A stretch of 64,000 nucleotides of DNA from M3007 sp046160625 (GCA_046160625.1 JBJXGZ010000014.1:1-64000), one strand, 5' to 3'. Counted from the stretch's first letter, positions 9,552 to 19,575 are shown. The notes: generated by a model not told the origin, from the sequence alone. Numbers and translations are program-made.

Positions 9552-11003
9552 ATGCGCCCGCTGCACACTTTCTTTTTCTTTTGTGCTTTCTTGCCATTTG
9601 CCCCTGCCCAGATGCACGACAACTACTGGATGTTTGGGTACAACTACGATGCCCCTACCAATAACAATGGCACCTTGCTCCATTTTGAGCACGGGTATCC
9701 AGAGTTTAAGGGGGAGAATGTAAAGCACGATTTTGGGCTGTATTGCATTCTTTGCAGTGACTCCACAGGCAACTTGCTTTTCCACACCAATGGCCGGCAG
9801 ATTCGGAATCGCCTGCACAATATTATGGAAGGGGGAGATACCATCAATCCTGGGCTTATCTGGTTTGATTACCCTAACGATTATCCAAGCCCTACAAGTG
9901 GGTTGTCAATTCCAGCACCAGGGTTGCCAAATCATTACTATCTTATTCATACATCAGGTAGTTATAGTGTTTCAACCCCGTTCCCAATCTTGTATTACAG
10001 TTTGATAGACATGAGCCCTAATGGGGGGTTGGGAAAAGTTGTTGCAAAAAATATTGTGATTGCAGAAGGGGATTTGCCAAGCCCAGTAGCTGTAAAACAT
10101 GGCAACGGTCGCGATTGGTGGCTGATCGCAGGGGATATGCTTTCTAAAATGTACAAGATTTTTTTGATTGATCCAGCGGGATTTCACCTCGTGCATGAAC
10201 AAAATATTGCCCCATTATCATTCTTAGATTATGGCTATTGCAAAGCGTCGCCAGATGGGACTATTTTTGTAAGTAATGATGGATATACCGGTCTATGGAT
10301 TTTTGATTTTGACCGATGTAATGGTCTTTTAAGTCATCCCCGGGTTTTGCCATATCAGCCTCCCGTGTTCTGGACCTCAACGAATGCATTTTCACCAGAT
10401 GGGCGTTTTTTCTACGCAGGCACCCATCTAGTGGTCTATCAATTGGATATGCAAACGATTGACAGCAGTTACATCTCGCTGGATACCATTGGACGTTATG
10501 AATATGGTACAAGCCCTGACCCGCCCTACTATACTCATTTTTCGTTGCCTGAACTTGCGCCGGACGACAAAATTTACTATGGAACATTCAATAATTCTAC
10601 AGCCTACCATGTGATAAACAGGCCCGCCTTGCCCTTGCTGGCCAGCGATATGGCACAGCGAGGCCTGATTCTACCGGAGCATAATGGGGATACAAGATGC
10701 TATTTCCCCAACTACCGCCTCGGCAAATGGGTCGGCTCACCCTGTGACACCATCGGATTCTCATCACCGCCCGGAAGCGGCTTTAAGGATGTGCCCTGGT
10801 CGGAGAAACGAAGGGCAGAATCAACGGAAGAAATCAAGGTGCTGAAACTGCCGCTGGGCTTTCATATCCCGGCCCCTGATGGGCAGCCGTCAGAAGAAGA
10901 TTGCAACCCTTTGAACATGAAAACTTTGATGAGAAAAGAACAGGAACGAAGACGGCATAAGGCATCGCCAAATACCCAACAACAAGAACCAAAGCACGAT
11001 TAA
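9552..11003 (+). CDS. Secreted propeller-like protein without sorting domain (paralogue of next gene)
   Basis: The 483-residue protein starts at ATG 9552 with a signal peptide ending PFAPAQ. It shares a block order with the following gene: DNYWMFGYN, then HGNGRDWWL, then FDFDRCNG, then AFSPDGRFFYAG, then a YHVI segment, then FPNYRLG...CDTIG. The repeating strands suggest a beta-propeller or YVTN-like surface protein. Unlike its paralogue it has no T9SS domain and ends in a charged Lys/Arg/Gln tail (MRKEQERRRHK). It therefore may stay in the periplasm or may have lost its export signal. The next gene begins 4 bases later, so the two form an operon. Confidence 0.7.
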   Translation: MRPLHTFFFFCAFLPFAPAQMHDNYWMFGYNYDAPTNNNGTLLHFEHGYPEFKGENVKHDFGLYCILCSDSTGNLLFHTNGRQIRNRLHNIMEGGDTINPGLIWFDYPNDYPSPTSGLSIPAPGLPNHYYLIHTSGSYSVSTPFPILYYSLIDMSPNGGLGKVVAKNIVIAEGDLPSPVAVKHGNGRDWWLIAGDMLSKMYKIFLIDPAGFHLVHEQNIAPLSFLDYGYCKASPDGTIFVSNDGYTGLWIFDFDRCNGLLSHPRVLPYQPPVFWTSTNAFSPDGRFFYAGTHLVVYQLDMQTIDSSYISLDTIGRYEYGTSPDPPYYTHFSLPELAPDDKIYYGTFNNSTAYHVINRPALPLLASDMAQRGLILPEHNGDTRCYFPNYRLGKWVGSPCDTIGFSSPPGSGFKDVPWSEKRRAESTEEIKVLKLPLGFHIPAPDGQPSEEDCNPLNMKTLMRKEQERRRHKASPNTQQQEPKHD

Positions 11004-11007
11004 CATC

Positions 11008-12507
11008 ATGGCTCTAAAACGACAAAACATGGCTATACTACGCCAACTTTTACCCTTTGTTTTCCTTCCGAGCCTCTTGATCGCACAGGTAATGCCCGAC
11101 CAGATATGGTTGCACGGGATCAACGATTTGCCCGGCCAGTCGGGCTATGGCAATGCTTTCTTGAAGTTTGAAAATGGGCTGGTCTTTACTAACCAGACCG
11201 ATCTGCGCATGAACTTCGAAAGCACAATGGCCGTGATGCCCGACACACTAGGCAATATCCTTTTCTACACCAACGGATGCTACATCGCTAATAGAGAGGG
11301 CGATACCATGCCCAATGGTGCGGGCATCAACCCCGGAGAAATGAGCGATTGGACCTGCCCGACAAGTGGCTACGCTTCCCCAATGGGAGCGATGATATTG
11401 CAGATGCCAGAGAATCCAACCCTATATTACCTTTTCCACATGGGGGTAAAGTATGGCTCGGAAAGAAAATTGAATTACGGGCCATTCTACTACACGGTAG
11501 TGGATATGAGTCTTGATGGAGGCAAAGGAGCAGTAATTTCAAAAAATAACATTGTGGCCGATGGGGACTTCGAGCCATTTACCGCAGTTCGCCATGGGAA
11601 TGGCCGGGATTGGTGGTTGGTTTTCCCAGCGTATGGAACTAACAAATATCGCAAGTTCCTTTTTTCGGCTACTGGCCTGCAAGATGAGGGGGTACAGCAG
11701 ATTGGGCAAGCATTGTCTTGTCGATACATTGGATCTTCTGCATTCTCTCCAAACGGGATACGGTATGCTCGCCAACAACATTGTGGAGTAGTTGCCATGG
11801 ACTTTGATAGGTGTGTGGGGCAGTTTTCAAATGACCGTTTTATGACTTTGCCATCAAATGCTTTTGGTGGAGGCGGCGTGGCTTTCAACAAGGACGGCAA
11901 CAGCCTGCTTGTTTCAACCCAATTGTCCATCCAAGTAGCAGACTTGACCCAGCCCGTGCCGTATTTGGATACCATTGTCGGCTCGCTTGACATCATCGGT
12001 TCAAGCCTACACCTGATGCAGTATGCTCCAGATGGAAAGATTTACCTCAGTAACTTGGGAAGGGGCACGTTCTACCATGTAATTAATAGCCCCAATGAGC
12101 AAAGTATTGGTTTTCAGCAGAGAGGGTTTGATTTGGCGAACTACTCCGTTCGCACCCTCCCCAACTACCCCAACTACCGGCTTTATGATGTGCCAGGAAG
12201 TGTCTGCGATACGCTGGGAATAGATGCGCCAATGGTAAGTAGTACAAATCCAAACCTCTCAAAGGAAGAAAAAATACAAGTTTTTCCCAACCCCACTACA
12301 GGCATCATTCAATGGAGTGGAATCGCTGATTACACCCCAACTACTGTTCGCATCCACAACATTTTAGGCAAGTTGATTAGCGAGAAAAAAAGCACCAATG
12401 GCCACACCAATCTAGAGGAGGTGCCTGATGGCCTCTATTTTATTACACTTTTAGGGGAAAAAGGTCATTTTTTGACAACAAAAGCCGTAATCTTAGCAAA
12501 AAAATAG
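11008..12507 (+). CDS. Secreted propeller-like protein with T9SS sorting domain
   Basis: The 499-residue protein starts at ATG 11008 (ATG 11029 is also possible). The signal peptide ends SLLIAQ. It is a tandem paralogue of the preceding gene, sharing HGNGRDWWLV, MDFDRCVG, YAPDGKIYLSN and FYHVIN. The last ~80 residues are a T9SS type A domain (VFPNPTTGIIQW ... DGLYFITL ... KAVIL), so it is predicted to reach the cell surface or medium. Binding partner unknown. The stop codon lies beside a hairpin that probably ends the operon. Confidence 0.75.
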   Translation: MALKRQNMAILRQLLPFVFLPSLLIAQVMPDQIWLHGINDLPGQSGYGNAFLKFENGLVFTNQTDLRMNFESTMAVMPDTLGNILFYTNGCYIANREGDTMPNGAGINPGEMSDWTCPTSGYASPMGAMILQMPENPTLYYLFHMGVKYGSERKLNYGPFYYTVVDMSLDGGKGAVISKNNIVADGDFEPFTAVRHGNGRDWWLVFPAYGTNKYRKFLFSATGLQDEGVQQIGQALSCRYIGSSAFSPNGIRYARQQHCGVVAMDFDRCVGQFSNDRFMTLPSNAFGGGGVAFNKDGNSLLVSTQLSIQVADLTQPVPYLDTIVGSLDIIGSSLHLMQYAPDGKIYLSNLGRGTFYHVINSPNEQSIGFQQRGFDLANYSVRTLPNYPNYRLYDVPGSVCDTLGIDAPMVSSTNPNLSKEEKIQVFPNPTTGIIQWSGIADYTPTTVRIHNILGKLISEKKSTNGHTNLEEVPDGLYFITLLGEKGHFLTTKAVILAKK

Positions 12508-12536
12508 CCGCTCCCCCGGGTGTTGGGAAGAGCGGC
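12507..12536. terminator. Hairpin after the propeller operon
   Basis: GCCGCTC (12507-12513) pairs with GAGCGGC (12530-12536). It begins in the stop codon of the upstream gene and sits between convergent genes. Only a weak T run follows, so it is a moderate terminator candidate. Confidence 0.45.
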
Positions 12537-12614
12537 ATATAGTCACTTTTCAAAACCTTCAAATTATTTGCCAATCGAATCAATCGGTACATTCAAAAAA
12601 TCAAATCAATCCCC

Positions 12615-13733
12615 TCAAGCCACCATCCCCATCTCTTGTTTCAAGAACATATCCAGGCCAGAGTTCTCACAGCTCTGCAACCAGCCGTGTACATCGGGTT
12701 GCAAGCCCATACGCAATTCGTTGATATGCTTTTTCAAACGCATACCTATGGGGCGGTTCACTTCATTCACTTCTGGTAGTATAATCTTGCGATCTCTCCA
12801 GGTAATTTCGCTCACGTGGCTCACCACTGCTGCCGTTCCTGCACCAAAGCACTCCTGAAGCGTACCGCGCCAGTATGCGTCGGCTATTTCAGCGATGCTT
12901 AGCAGGCGATCTTCCACGGTGTAGCCCCATTCTTTGAGCAACGTGATGAATGAATCACGGGTCACACCGCGCAGAATTGTGCCTGTAGTAGCGGGCGTTA
13001 TCACCTTGCCGTCCATCACAAAAAAGAGGTTCATGGTGCCCACTTCTTGTACGTACTTTTTCTCCACCGCATCCATCCACATCACCTGGTCGTAGCCAGC
13101 AGCCTTGGCGCGCTGGGCCGGGAGGAGGGATGCGCCGTAGTTACCGGCGCATTTAGCCTCGCCTGCGCCACCTTGGGCAGCGCGAGTAAAGACTTCCTCG
13201 ACCCACAGTTTAATGGGCTTCGGGTAATAAGGGCCAACAGGGCCTGTGAAAACAATAAATCTGTACTTTTCTGAGGTGTGTACACCGAAATACTCATCGG
13301 TGGCGAACATTAATGGGCGTATATACAGGGCGTGGTCGTCCGTTGCCGGTATCCAGTCACGGTCAAGGTCAACCAACATCTTCAATGCTTGTACAAAGAG
13401 GTCTTCGGGAATCTCTGGCATACACATCCGCTCTGCTGAAACATTGAAGCGGCGAGCGTGCATTTCGGGTCGGAACAAAACAGGTTCACCATGCATCTTG
13501 GTGGCTTTCATGCCTTCAAAAATACTTTGTCCGTAGTGCAAAGCGAGATTCGCGGGGGAAATGTCGAGTAAGCCAAAAGGCTCGATACGGAAGTCGGTCC
13601 ATTGTTTGCCATCGTAATCGGCGACAAACATGTGGTCAGAGATCACCTTGCCAAAAGGCAAGTTTTTAAAGTCAACAGAGGGGAGTTTTGATTGGTGGGT
13701 CAGGGTGACTTCGACCGGGTATTTTACAGCCAT
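12615..13733 (-). CDS. ilvE: Branched-chain amino acid aminotransferase
   Basis: The 372-residue protein starts at ATG 13733 (MAVKYPVEV). An upstream GTG-type start would add 16 atypical residues. It is a fold-type IV PLP aminotransferase of the long eukaryote-like BCAT class. LHYGQSIFEGMKA is the N-terminal signature. Lys194 in AKCAGNYGAS is the PLP lysine, and EVGTMNLFFV and GTILRGVTRDS are the conserved cofactor loops. It interconverts Leu, Ile and Val with their 2-oxo acids using 2-oxoglutarate/glutamate in the cytoplasm. A good -7 promoter element lies 46 bases upstream. Confidence 0.95.
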   Translation of the reverse strand: MAVKYPVEVTLTHQSKLPSVDFKNLPFGKVISDHMFVADYDGKQWTDFRIEPFGLLDISPANLALHYGQSIFEGMKATKMHGEPVLFRPEMHARRFNVSAERMCMPEIPEDLFVQALKMLVDLDRDWIPATDDHALYIRPLMFATDEYFGVHTSEKYRFIVFTGPVGPYYPKPIKLWVEEVFTRAAQGGAGEAKCAGNYGASLLPAQRAKAAGYDQVMWMDAVEKKYVQEVGTMNLFFVMDGKVITPATTGTILRGVTRDSFITLLKEWGYTVEDRLLSIAEIADAYWRGTLQECFGAGTAAVVSHVSEITWRDRKIILPEVNEVNRPIGMRLKKHINELRMGLQPDVHGWLQSCENSGLDMFLKQEMGMVA

Positions 13734-13778
13734 AAAAGTGGGAAGTTGACTATGGTGAAAACCTTGTGAATGACGAGA

Positions 13779-13786
13779 CAAAGGTA
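13779..13786 (-). promoter_or_regulatory. Bacteroidota -7 element for ilvE
   Basis: On the minus strand the sequence reads TACCTTTG, a full match to TAnnTTTG, 46 bases upstream of the chosen ATG. The -33 region is only AT-rich with no clear TTTG. Confidence 0.5.
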
Positions 13787-14013
13787 TTTAGCTTTACGAG
13801 AATTAAAAAAATTTTATTCTAAAATTATGAAAATAATTTGGGGGTAAACAGAATTATTGTTCCCGAAGGCTGCTTTTTGTGTGTAAAAATATTTTTTGCT
13901 CTATTATTACATAGCGCTCTTGGTCGAATATTTGGCGGGGCTTTTATGGAAAGGCAGGTGATTCCAAATAACAAACCTTACGTTTACCCGCATTTCTCAA
14001 CCCGATCCACGTT

Positions 14014-16431
14014 ATGGTTTACACAAAAAACAAGTCCGCCCTCCTCGTTTTCTTTTTTGCGGCAATGCTCTGTGCCATGCAAGCAATCGCCCAAAACAAT
14101 CCCTACCGCCGCCCACCTGCCGATGTAGCGGCAATTGTGGAAGCAAGGCCCACACCACTTGTGAGCATGAACCCGACACACGACGCGCTGTTACTCACGG
14201 ATTACAACCCCAATCCCGGAATCGCCACCCTGGCGCAGCCCTTTTTGAAACTTGCCGGACAGCGCGTAAATCCACAAATCAATGCCCGCCAACGGATTAC
14301 AGAGTACACGGGTTGCACCGTGCAATGGTTTTCGGAAGGCAAAAACATTGTTGTTGAAATGCCCGCAAATGGGCGAATGGCAGGAGTCCCATCCTGGTCG
14401 CCCGATGGCAAACGGATCGCATTTGGCGTAGATTTGGCCGATGGGGTGCAACTCTGGGTAGCCGATGCGCGCACAGGCAAAAGCAAACGACTGGGGAGCC
14501 TGCTCCTCAATGATGTGCTGGCGAATGCATTTTATTGGCTCAAAGACAGTGAGCGTCTTTTGGTACGCTGCATCCCCAGTGGAAGAGGCCCCGCTCCGAG
14601 CGCGACCGTGGTGCCTTCGGGACCATCCATCGAAGAGACTTCGGGCAAGGTCTCGCAGGTGATGACCTACCAGGACCTGCTAAAAAACGAGCACGACGAG
14701 TTCCTGTTTGAATACTATGCAACCAGCCAATTGATGGTTGTAAATGCCAGCTCGGGCAAGGCAGCACTCCTTGGAGGGCCTGGGCTTTACACCGGGGTAG
14801 ACTGGTCGCCAGACGAAAATTATGTGCTGGTCACACAGTTGAGAAAGCCCTTTTCATACCGTGTTCAGTTTAGCAATTTTGCCCGCAAAACAGAAATCTG
14901 GGACCGCAACGGGAAGCCCATCCGCACCCTGGCAGAATTTCCCGTCACCGATGAAATCCCGCGCCAGGGCACAGTAGTGGGGCCACGCGCATTCGATTGG
15001 CAACCCATTCACGGCGCTCGCCTGCTCTGGGCGGAGGCGCTCGACGGTGGAGACCCAAAGCGAAAAGTGGATTTTCGAGATAAGCTCATGTTGCTCGACG
15101 CTCCTTTTTCAGGCGAAGCGCGTGAGCTTTTAAAGACCAAACATCGCTACACCGGTTTTGACTGGTTGGCTAGCAAAGACGGAGGACTGCTGTCGGAATT
15201 TGACCGCGACCGCCGTTGGTACACCACCTACGTCGTTGATCTGCAAAATCCTGTTTTGAAAGATACACTGTTCGATCTGAGCATCAACGATGACTATGCC
15301 AACCCAGGTAACCCGGTGCTCGACCGCCTTCCCAACGGCGATTGGGTTATTGCGCAAGAAGGGGATTGGCTTTATTACGATTCTGAAGGGGCATCTGAAG
15401 CAGGATCATACCCTCGCCTTGACAAGATCAACCTCAAAACGGGTGAAAAGCAAACCGTATATCAATCGGCCAGCAACACCTTTGAGCAGTTTATCGCATT
15501 TGCTGGCAAGGGTCGAGATCAAATCGTGACGCGCTTTCAAAGCAAAACAGAAGTGCCTAATTTTTATCTGGTGAATCTTAAAAACAAGGCGCGTACTGCC
15601 CTCACCCAATTCAAAGACCCTGCGCCCCAACTTACGGGCATCCAAAAGCAAGTTATTAAGTACAACAGACCAGATGGAACGCCCCTCTCCGGCACCCTTT
15701 ACCTGCCCGCAGACTATAAACCCGGTCAAAAACTCCCACTTTTTTTGTGGGCTTATCCGCTCGAATATTCCGACAAGTCAACCGCAGGGCAAGTACGGGT
15801 AACCGATAATACCTTTACTTTTTATCGCAACGATTCGCCCTTGTTCTTCGTAACCCAAGGCTATGCCGTGCTTATGGACGCTACTATTCCCATTGTCGGC
15901 GACCCCGAAACGATGAACGATACTTTTCGCGAGCAGGCTACCTCATCAGGTCGCGCAGCCATTGACTACCTTGATTCTTTGGGGATAATTGACCGCTCGA
16001 AAGTGGGAGTAGGAGGCCACTCTTATGGAGCGTTTATGACCGCTAACTTATTGGCGCACAGCGATGATTATGCTTATGGCATTGCTCGCTCAGGAGCATA
16101 CAATCGTACGCTAACTCCTTTTGGATTTCAAAGTGAACGCCGTTCATTCTGGGAGGCGAAAGACGTTTATATGAACGTGTCGCCTTTCAATTTTGCCGAC
16201 AAAATCAAGAAGCCGCTCTTGCTCATTCACGGGGAAGCCGACAACAATCCCGGCACATTCACCGTGCAAACGGAGCGTTTGTATCAGGCCATTAAAGGTA
16301 CTGGTGGTACGGCGCGACTGGTCTTGTTGCCACACGAAAGCCACGGGTATCGTGCCCGCGAAAGCGTGCTCCATGTGCTGGCGGAGATGTTTGACTGGGC
16401 GGGGAAATATGGGGGCGTGGCAAGGCCATAA
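14014..16431 (+). CDS. Exported S9 family serine peptidase (prolyl oligopeptidase-like)
   Basis: The 805-residue protein has a signal peptide ending AIAQ (~residue 27). Residues ~60-540 carry repeated beta-propeller-like strands (SWSPDGKRIAF, VDWSPDENYVLV). The C-terminal alpha/beta-hydrolase domain has Ser670 (GGHSYGAFM), Asp743 (HGEADNNPG) and His777 (HESHGYRAR) as catalytic triad. Members cleave dipeptides or oligopeptides, and the leader points to the periplasm. It stands alone, flanked upstream by the divergent ilvE and downstream by a hairpin. Confidence 0.9.
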   Translation: MVYTKNKSALLVFFFAAMLCAMQAIAQNNPYRRPPADVAAIVEARPTPLVSMNPTHDALLLTDYNPNPGIATLAQPFLKLAGQRVNPQINARQRITEYTGCTVQWFSEGKNIVVEMPANGRMAGVPSWSPDGKRIAFGVDLADGVQLWVADARTGKSKRLGSLLLNDVLANAFYWLKDSERLLVRCIPSGRGPAPSATVVPSGPSIEETSGKVSQVMTYQDLLKNEHDEFLFEYYATSQLMVVNASSGKAALLGGPGLYTGVDWSPDENYVLVTQLRKPFSYRVQFSNFARKTEIWDRNGKPIRTLAEFPVTDEIPRQGTVVGPRAFDWQPIHGARLLWAEALDGGDPKRKVDFRDKLMLLDAPFSGEARELLKTKHRYTGFDWLASKDGGLLSEFDRDRRWYTTYVVDLQNPVLKDTLFDLSINDDYANPGNPVLDRLPNGDWVIAQEGDWLYYDSEGASEAGSYPRLDKINLKTGEKQTVYQSASNTFEQFIAFAGKGRDQIVTRFQSKTEVPNFYLVNLKNKARTALTQFKDPAPQLTGIQKQVIKYNRPDGTPLSGTLYLPADYKPGQKLPLFLWAYPLEYSDKSTAGQVRVTDNTFTFYRNDSPLFFVTQGYAVLMDATIPIVGDPETMNDTFREQATSSGRAAIDYLDSLGIIDRSKVGVGGHSYGAFMTANLLAHSDDYAYGIARSGAYNRTLTPFGFQSERRSFWEAKDVYMNVSPFNFADKIKKPLLLIHGEADNNPGTFTVQTERLYQAIKGTGGTARLVLLPHESHGYRARESVLHVLAEMFDWAGKYGGVARP

Positions 16432-16462
16432 GATAATAGCACTGGAGACTTCGGAGGTTTTT

Positions 16463-16530
16463 TGACAGGATTTACAGGATAAACAGGATTTTTACCCCTA
16501 TCCATCCTGATTATCCTGTAAATCCTGTCA
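16463..16530. repeat. Intergenic inverted repeat after the S9 peptidase
   Basis: TGACAGGATTTACAGGAT (16463-16480) is perfectly complementary to 16513-16530, with a 32-base loop and a following A run. It is built from repeated ACAGGAT words and lies 31 bases after the stop. Likely terminator or 3' stabiliser. Confidence 0.65.
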
Positions 16531-16564
16531 AAAAAAACCTGTCCACGAACAAATCGCATCCAAG

Positions 16565-17299
16565 GTGAAAGACAACTTTTCCATTCAATCTTCCGGCTAC
16601 GCCCAATTTCGCCCAGGCTACCCTGCGCAATTGTTTGATTTTCTTTTTGAAAACTGTCACCATTTCGACTGCGCCTGGGATTGCGCTACAGGCAACGGCC
16701 AAATCGCTTCGGTGCTCGCCGAACGGTTCCGACAGATTGAAGCCACGGACATCAGTGAAAATCAATTGAAAAACGCAGTACAGAAACCCAATATTCGCTA
16801 CCAATTAGGGCGGGCCGAATTACCGTACTTTCCTGATCAATCTTTTGATTTAGTGACGGTTGGACAGGCCGTTCATTGGTTTGATTTTGAAAAATTCTAT
16901 CCAGAAGTAAGGCGCGTTTTGAGGCCGGGTGGATTGCTTGCGCTGGTTGGTTACAACTTGCTTCGGGTAGATGAACCGACAGAAGAAGTAATCGAATATT
17001 TTTACAATACCACCCTGGATGGCTGTTGGGATGCCGAACGGCACCTGGTGGAACAGGCCTACAGTACCATCCCGTTTCCATTTGATGAAATCCCGTTTCC
17101 CGAAATGGCTTCCACATATTCCTGGACGGTTGACCAACTTTTGGGCTACCTCAACACCTGGTCGGGTGTGCAGCATTTCATCCGGAAAAATGGTAGGAGT
17201 CCAATGGAGGAAGGTTTTGTGACTCGCATGAAAGAGGTTTGGCCTGAAGGGGAAATTAAATCTGTCCGATTCCCGATTTTTGCCCGGGTGGGTTTTTAA
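16565..17299 (+). CDS. Class I SAM-dependent methyltransferase
   Basis: The 244-residue protein begins with GTG at 16565. No ATG is available upstream, and the N-terminus MKDNFS...YAQFRPGYP is the usual start of this family. Motif I is DCATGNGQIA (residues 39-48), followed by the acidic post-I strand IEATDIS. The DLVTVGQAVHWFDF segment and RVLRPGGLLAL complete the Methyltransf_11 fold. The methyl acceptor is unknown; relatives are often annotated as ubiquinone/menaquinone-type or small-molecule methyltransferases. It lies 49 bases before the DNA alkylation repair gene. Confidence 0.85.
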   Translation: MKDNFSIQSSGYAQFRPGYPAQLFDFLFENCHHFDCAWDCATGNGQIASVLAERFRQIEATDISENQLKNAVQKPNIRYQLGRAELPYFPDQSFDLVTVGQAVHWFDFEKFYPEVRRVLRPGGLLALVGYNLLRVDEPTEEVIEYFYNTTLDGCWDAERHLVEQAYSTIPFPFDEIPFPEMASTYSWTVDQLLGYLNTWSGVQHFIRKNGRSPMEEGFVTRMKEVWPEGEIKSVRFPIFARVGF

Positions 17300-17348
17300 T
17301 TTAGCATGAGTGCCTTAAAAAGAAGCCGTATAGCGGCGACAATATGGT

Positions 17349-18476
17349 ATGGCTGAACCGCTGAAAAACATTTTTTCCCGCAGGCTGATCGAGTCGTTTG
17401 CACTTGAAATCCAACAGGTTTGGAAGGAGTATCCTGCACAAAAGTTTCTGCATCAAGTATTTGACAAAAACTGGGAGGCGCTTGAACTCAAACAGCGTGT
17501 GCGCCATATCAGCAATGTGCTCCGCAAACTATTGCCCGCGAACTACCCCGAGGCGCTGGAGATTGTGGTAAAAACTACCGAGCGCTATCTCGACCGACAT
17601 GGCGAGAAACTGACTTTTGAGTACACCTTTTTGCCCGATTTTGTGGAAGCTTACGGTGTGGAATATCCAGATCATTCCATCCCTGCCCTCGAAACGCTCA
17701 CCCGCTGGAGCAGCGCCGAATTTGCGGTTCGCCCTTTTTTCCTGCGATACTATGAGCGGATGTGCAACCAAATGCTCCTCTGGTCGCAGCACCCGAGTGC
17801 CATGGTGCGCCGCCTGAGCAGCGAAGGTATTCGCCCCCGGTTGCCTTGGGGTATGGGTGTTCCGATGCTCAAACGAGACCCCTCCCCGATTCTTCCAATC
17901 CTCGAAAACCTGAAAAACGATCCTTCCGAAACAGTGCGCCGCTCGGTGGCCAACAACCTGAATGATATCGCCAAGGACCATCCGGAACTAGTACTTTCCA
18001 TTGCAGAACGCTGGCTAGGGCAATCAGCAGAAACGGATTGGATCGTTCGACATGCTTGTCGTGGCTTGTTAAAAAAGGGAAATGCTGCTGCCTTGGCGCA
18101 TTTTGGCTTTCAAAAGGGACTGGAAGGCATTGAGATTTCAGGCCTCAAAATTTCTGATAAAGTTTCGATAGGAGGGCGGCTTGCGTTTTCTTTTTCTGTA
18201 AAAAACACGTCGCCAGTATCTGCACAAATTCGCCTCGAATACGGCATAGATTACCAAACACTGTCGGGCAAAACGTCTGCTAAGGTTTTCAAAATCAAAG
18301 AGTTGAACTTGGGAGGCGGGCAATCGATTGACATTGCACGCGCTCAACGTTTCCAGGATTTCACTACCCGAAAACACTATGTCGGCTCCCATACTTTTCG
18401 AGTTTTGGTCAATGGTACTGTTTTGGCAGAACAAGATTTTGAGGTCATTACCCCCTCAAGTGACGGGCTTTTATGA
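17349..18476 (+). CDS. DNA alkylation repair protein (AlkC/AlkD HEAT-repeat family)
   Basis: The 375-residue protein is made of helical HEAT-like repeats. The diagnostic segment is VRRLSSEGIRPRLPWG (residues ~155-170), followed by two further repeats (DPSETVRRSVANNLNDIAKDHP and the WIVRHACRGLLKKG region). The C-terminal ~100 residues are beta-rich, as in AlkC-type members. These enzymes excise N3- or N7-alkylated purines from DNA. It is 12 bases upstream of pyrD and probably cotranscribed. Confidence 0.85.
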   Translation: MAEPLKNIFSRRLIESFALEIQQVWKEYPAQKFLHQVFDKNWEALELKQRVRHISNVLRKLLPANYPEALEIVVKTTERYLDRHGEKLTFEYTFLPDFVEAYGVEYPDHSIPALETLTRWSSAEFAVRPFFLRYYERMCNQMLLWSQHPSAMVRRLSSEGIRPRLPWGMGVPMLKRDPSPILPILENLKNDPSETVRRSVANNLNDIAKDHPELVLSIAERWLGQSAETDWIVRHACRGLLKKGNAAALAHFGFQKGLEGIEISGLKISDKVSIGGRLAFSFSVKNTSPVSAQIRLEYGIDYQTLSGKTSAKVFKIKELNLGGGQSIDIARAQRFQDFTTRKHYVGSHTFRVLVNGTVLAEQDFEVITPSSDGLL

Positions 18477-18488
18477 CTTTTGCACCCC

Positions 18489-19523
18489 ATGTACTCAATT
18501 TTCAAACCACTACTTTTTGCGCTATCCCCGGAAGCGGCGCACCGTGTCACGTTTCAGTTGCTCGATCTCGCGGCTGCGTTTCCGCCCACGCGCTGGCTGC
18601 TGCGTGTCCTGTTTTGCCTCCCCGAAAAACGTCTGGAAAAACAAGTTTTGGGGCTGAGCTTTCCAAATAAAGTGGGCTTAGCGGCTGGTTTTGACAAAGA
18701 CGCGAAACACTTACTGGGACTCTCTTGCCTCGGTTTTGGCTTTATTGAAGTAGGCACCGTGACCCCGATCGCACAGGACGGCAACCCACGCCCTCGCTTG
18801 TTTCGTTTGCCGCAAGACAAGGCACTCATCAACCGCATGGGTTTCAACAACGAAGGACTGGATGCACTCGTCGAACGCTTACGCCGCTGGCGTAAAAACC
18901 ATCCTGGCGATGGCCTCATTATAGGCGGCAACATTGGTAAAAACAAAGCAACTCCAAACGAAGAGGCTGCCAATGATTACCTGATTTGCTTTGAAAAACT
19001 ATTTCCCTGGGTGGACTATTTCGTGGTCAATGTCAGTTCGCCGAACACTCCCGGGTTGCGCGAATTGCAAGAAAAAGAACCGCTTACGCGCCTTCTTAAT
19101 TTGTTGCAAGAAAAAAATCGAGCACAAAAACAGCCCAAGCCAATACTGCTTAAAATCGCTCCCGATCTCACTGATAGCCAATTGAATGATATTGCTGACA
19201 TTGTGCGCACAACTGGCTTGGCAGGGGTAATCGCAACCAATACAAGTATTTCAAGAGAAAATTTGAAAACGCCAGAGAGTCAAATTGCCGAAATCGGCAT
19301 GGGCGGGCTGAGCGGATTGCCCTTGTGCGAACGCGCAACAGCCATCATCCGACACATGAGGGAAAAACTTGGCAAGGGAGCGGTCATCATTGGGGTGGGC
19401 GGTATTGATTCACCGCAATCAACAAATGAAAAGTTGGGCGCAGGTGCAGATTTGGTCCAGGTGTACACCGGCCTGATTTATGAAGGCCCTGGTTTGGTAC
19501 GGAAAATATTGGAAAAATTGTAA
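18489..19523 (+). CDS. pyrD: Dihydroorotate dehydrogenase (quinone), class 2
   Basis: The 344-residue protein starts at ATG 18489 (MYSIFKPLLFALSPEAAH), the standard N-terminal membrane-associating helix of class 2 enzymes. Conserved motifs are GLAAGFDKDA, GFGFIEVGTVTP, RPRLFRLP, INRMGFNNEG and NVSSPNTPGLR with the catalytic serine (Ser183/Ser184). The phosphate-binding end of the FMN site is GVGGI. It oxidises dihydroorotate to orotate in pyrimidine synthesis, passing electrons to the quinone pool at the inner membrane. Confidence 0.97.
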   Translation: MYSIFKPLLFALSPEAAHRVTFQLLDLAAAFPPTRWLLRVLFCLPEKRLEKQVLGLSFPNKVGLAAGFDKDAKHLLGLSCLGFGFIEVGTVTPIAQDGNPRPRLFRLPQDKALINRMGFNNEGLDALVERLRRWRKNHPGDGLIIGGNIGKNKATPNEEAANDYLICFEKLFPWVDYFVVNVSSPNTPGLRELQEKEPLTRLLNLLQEKNRAQKQPKPILLKIAPDLTDSQLNDIADIVRTTGLAGVIATNTSISRENLKTPESQIAEIGMGGLSGLPLCERATAIIRHMREKLGKGAVIIGVGGIDSPQSTNEKLGAGADLVQVYTGLIYEGPGLVRKILEKL

Positions 19524-19575
19524 CCACGGCTTTTCTACTTTTGGCTGTCTTTTCAAAACGAAAATCTGATTCTGC

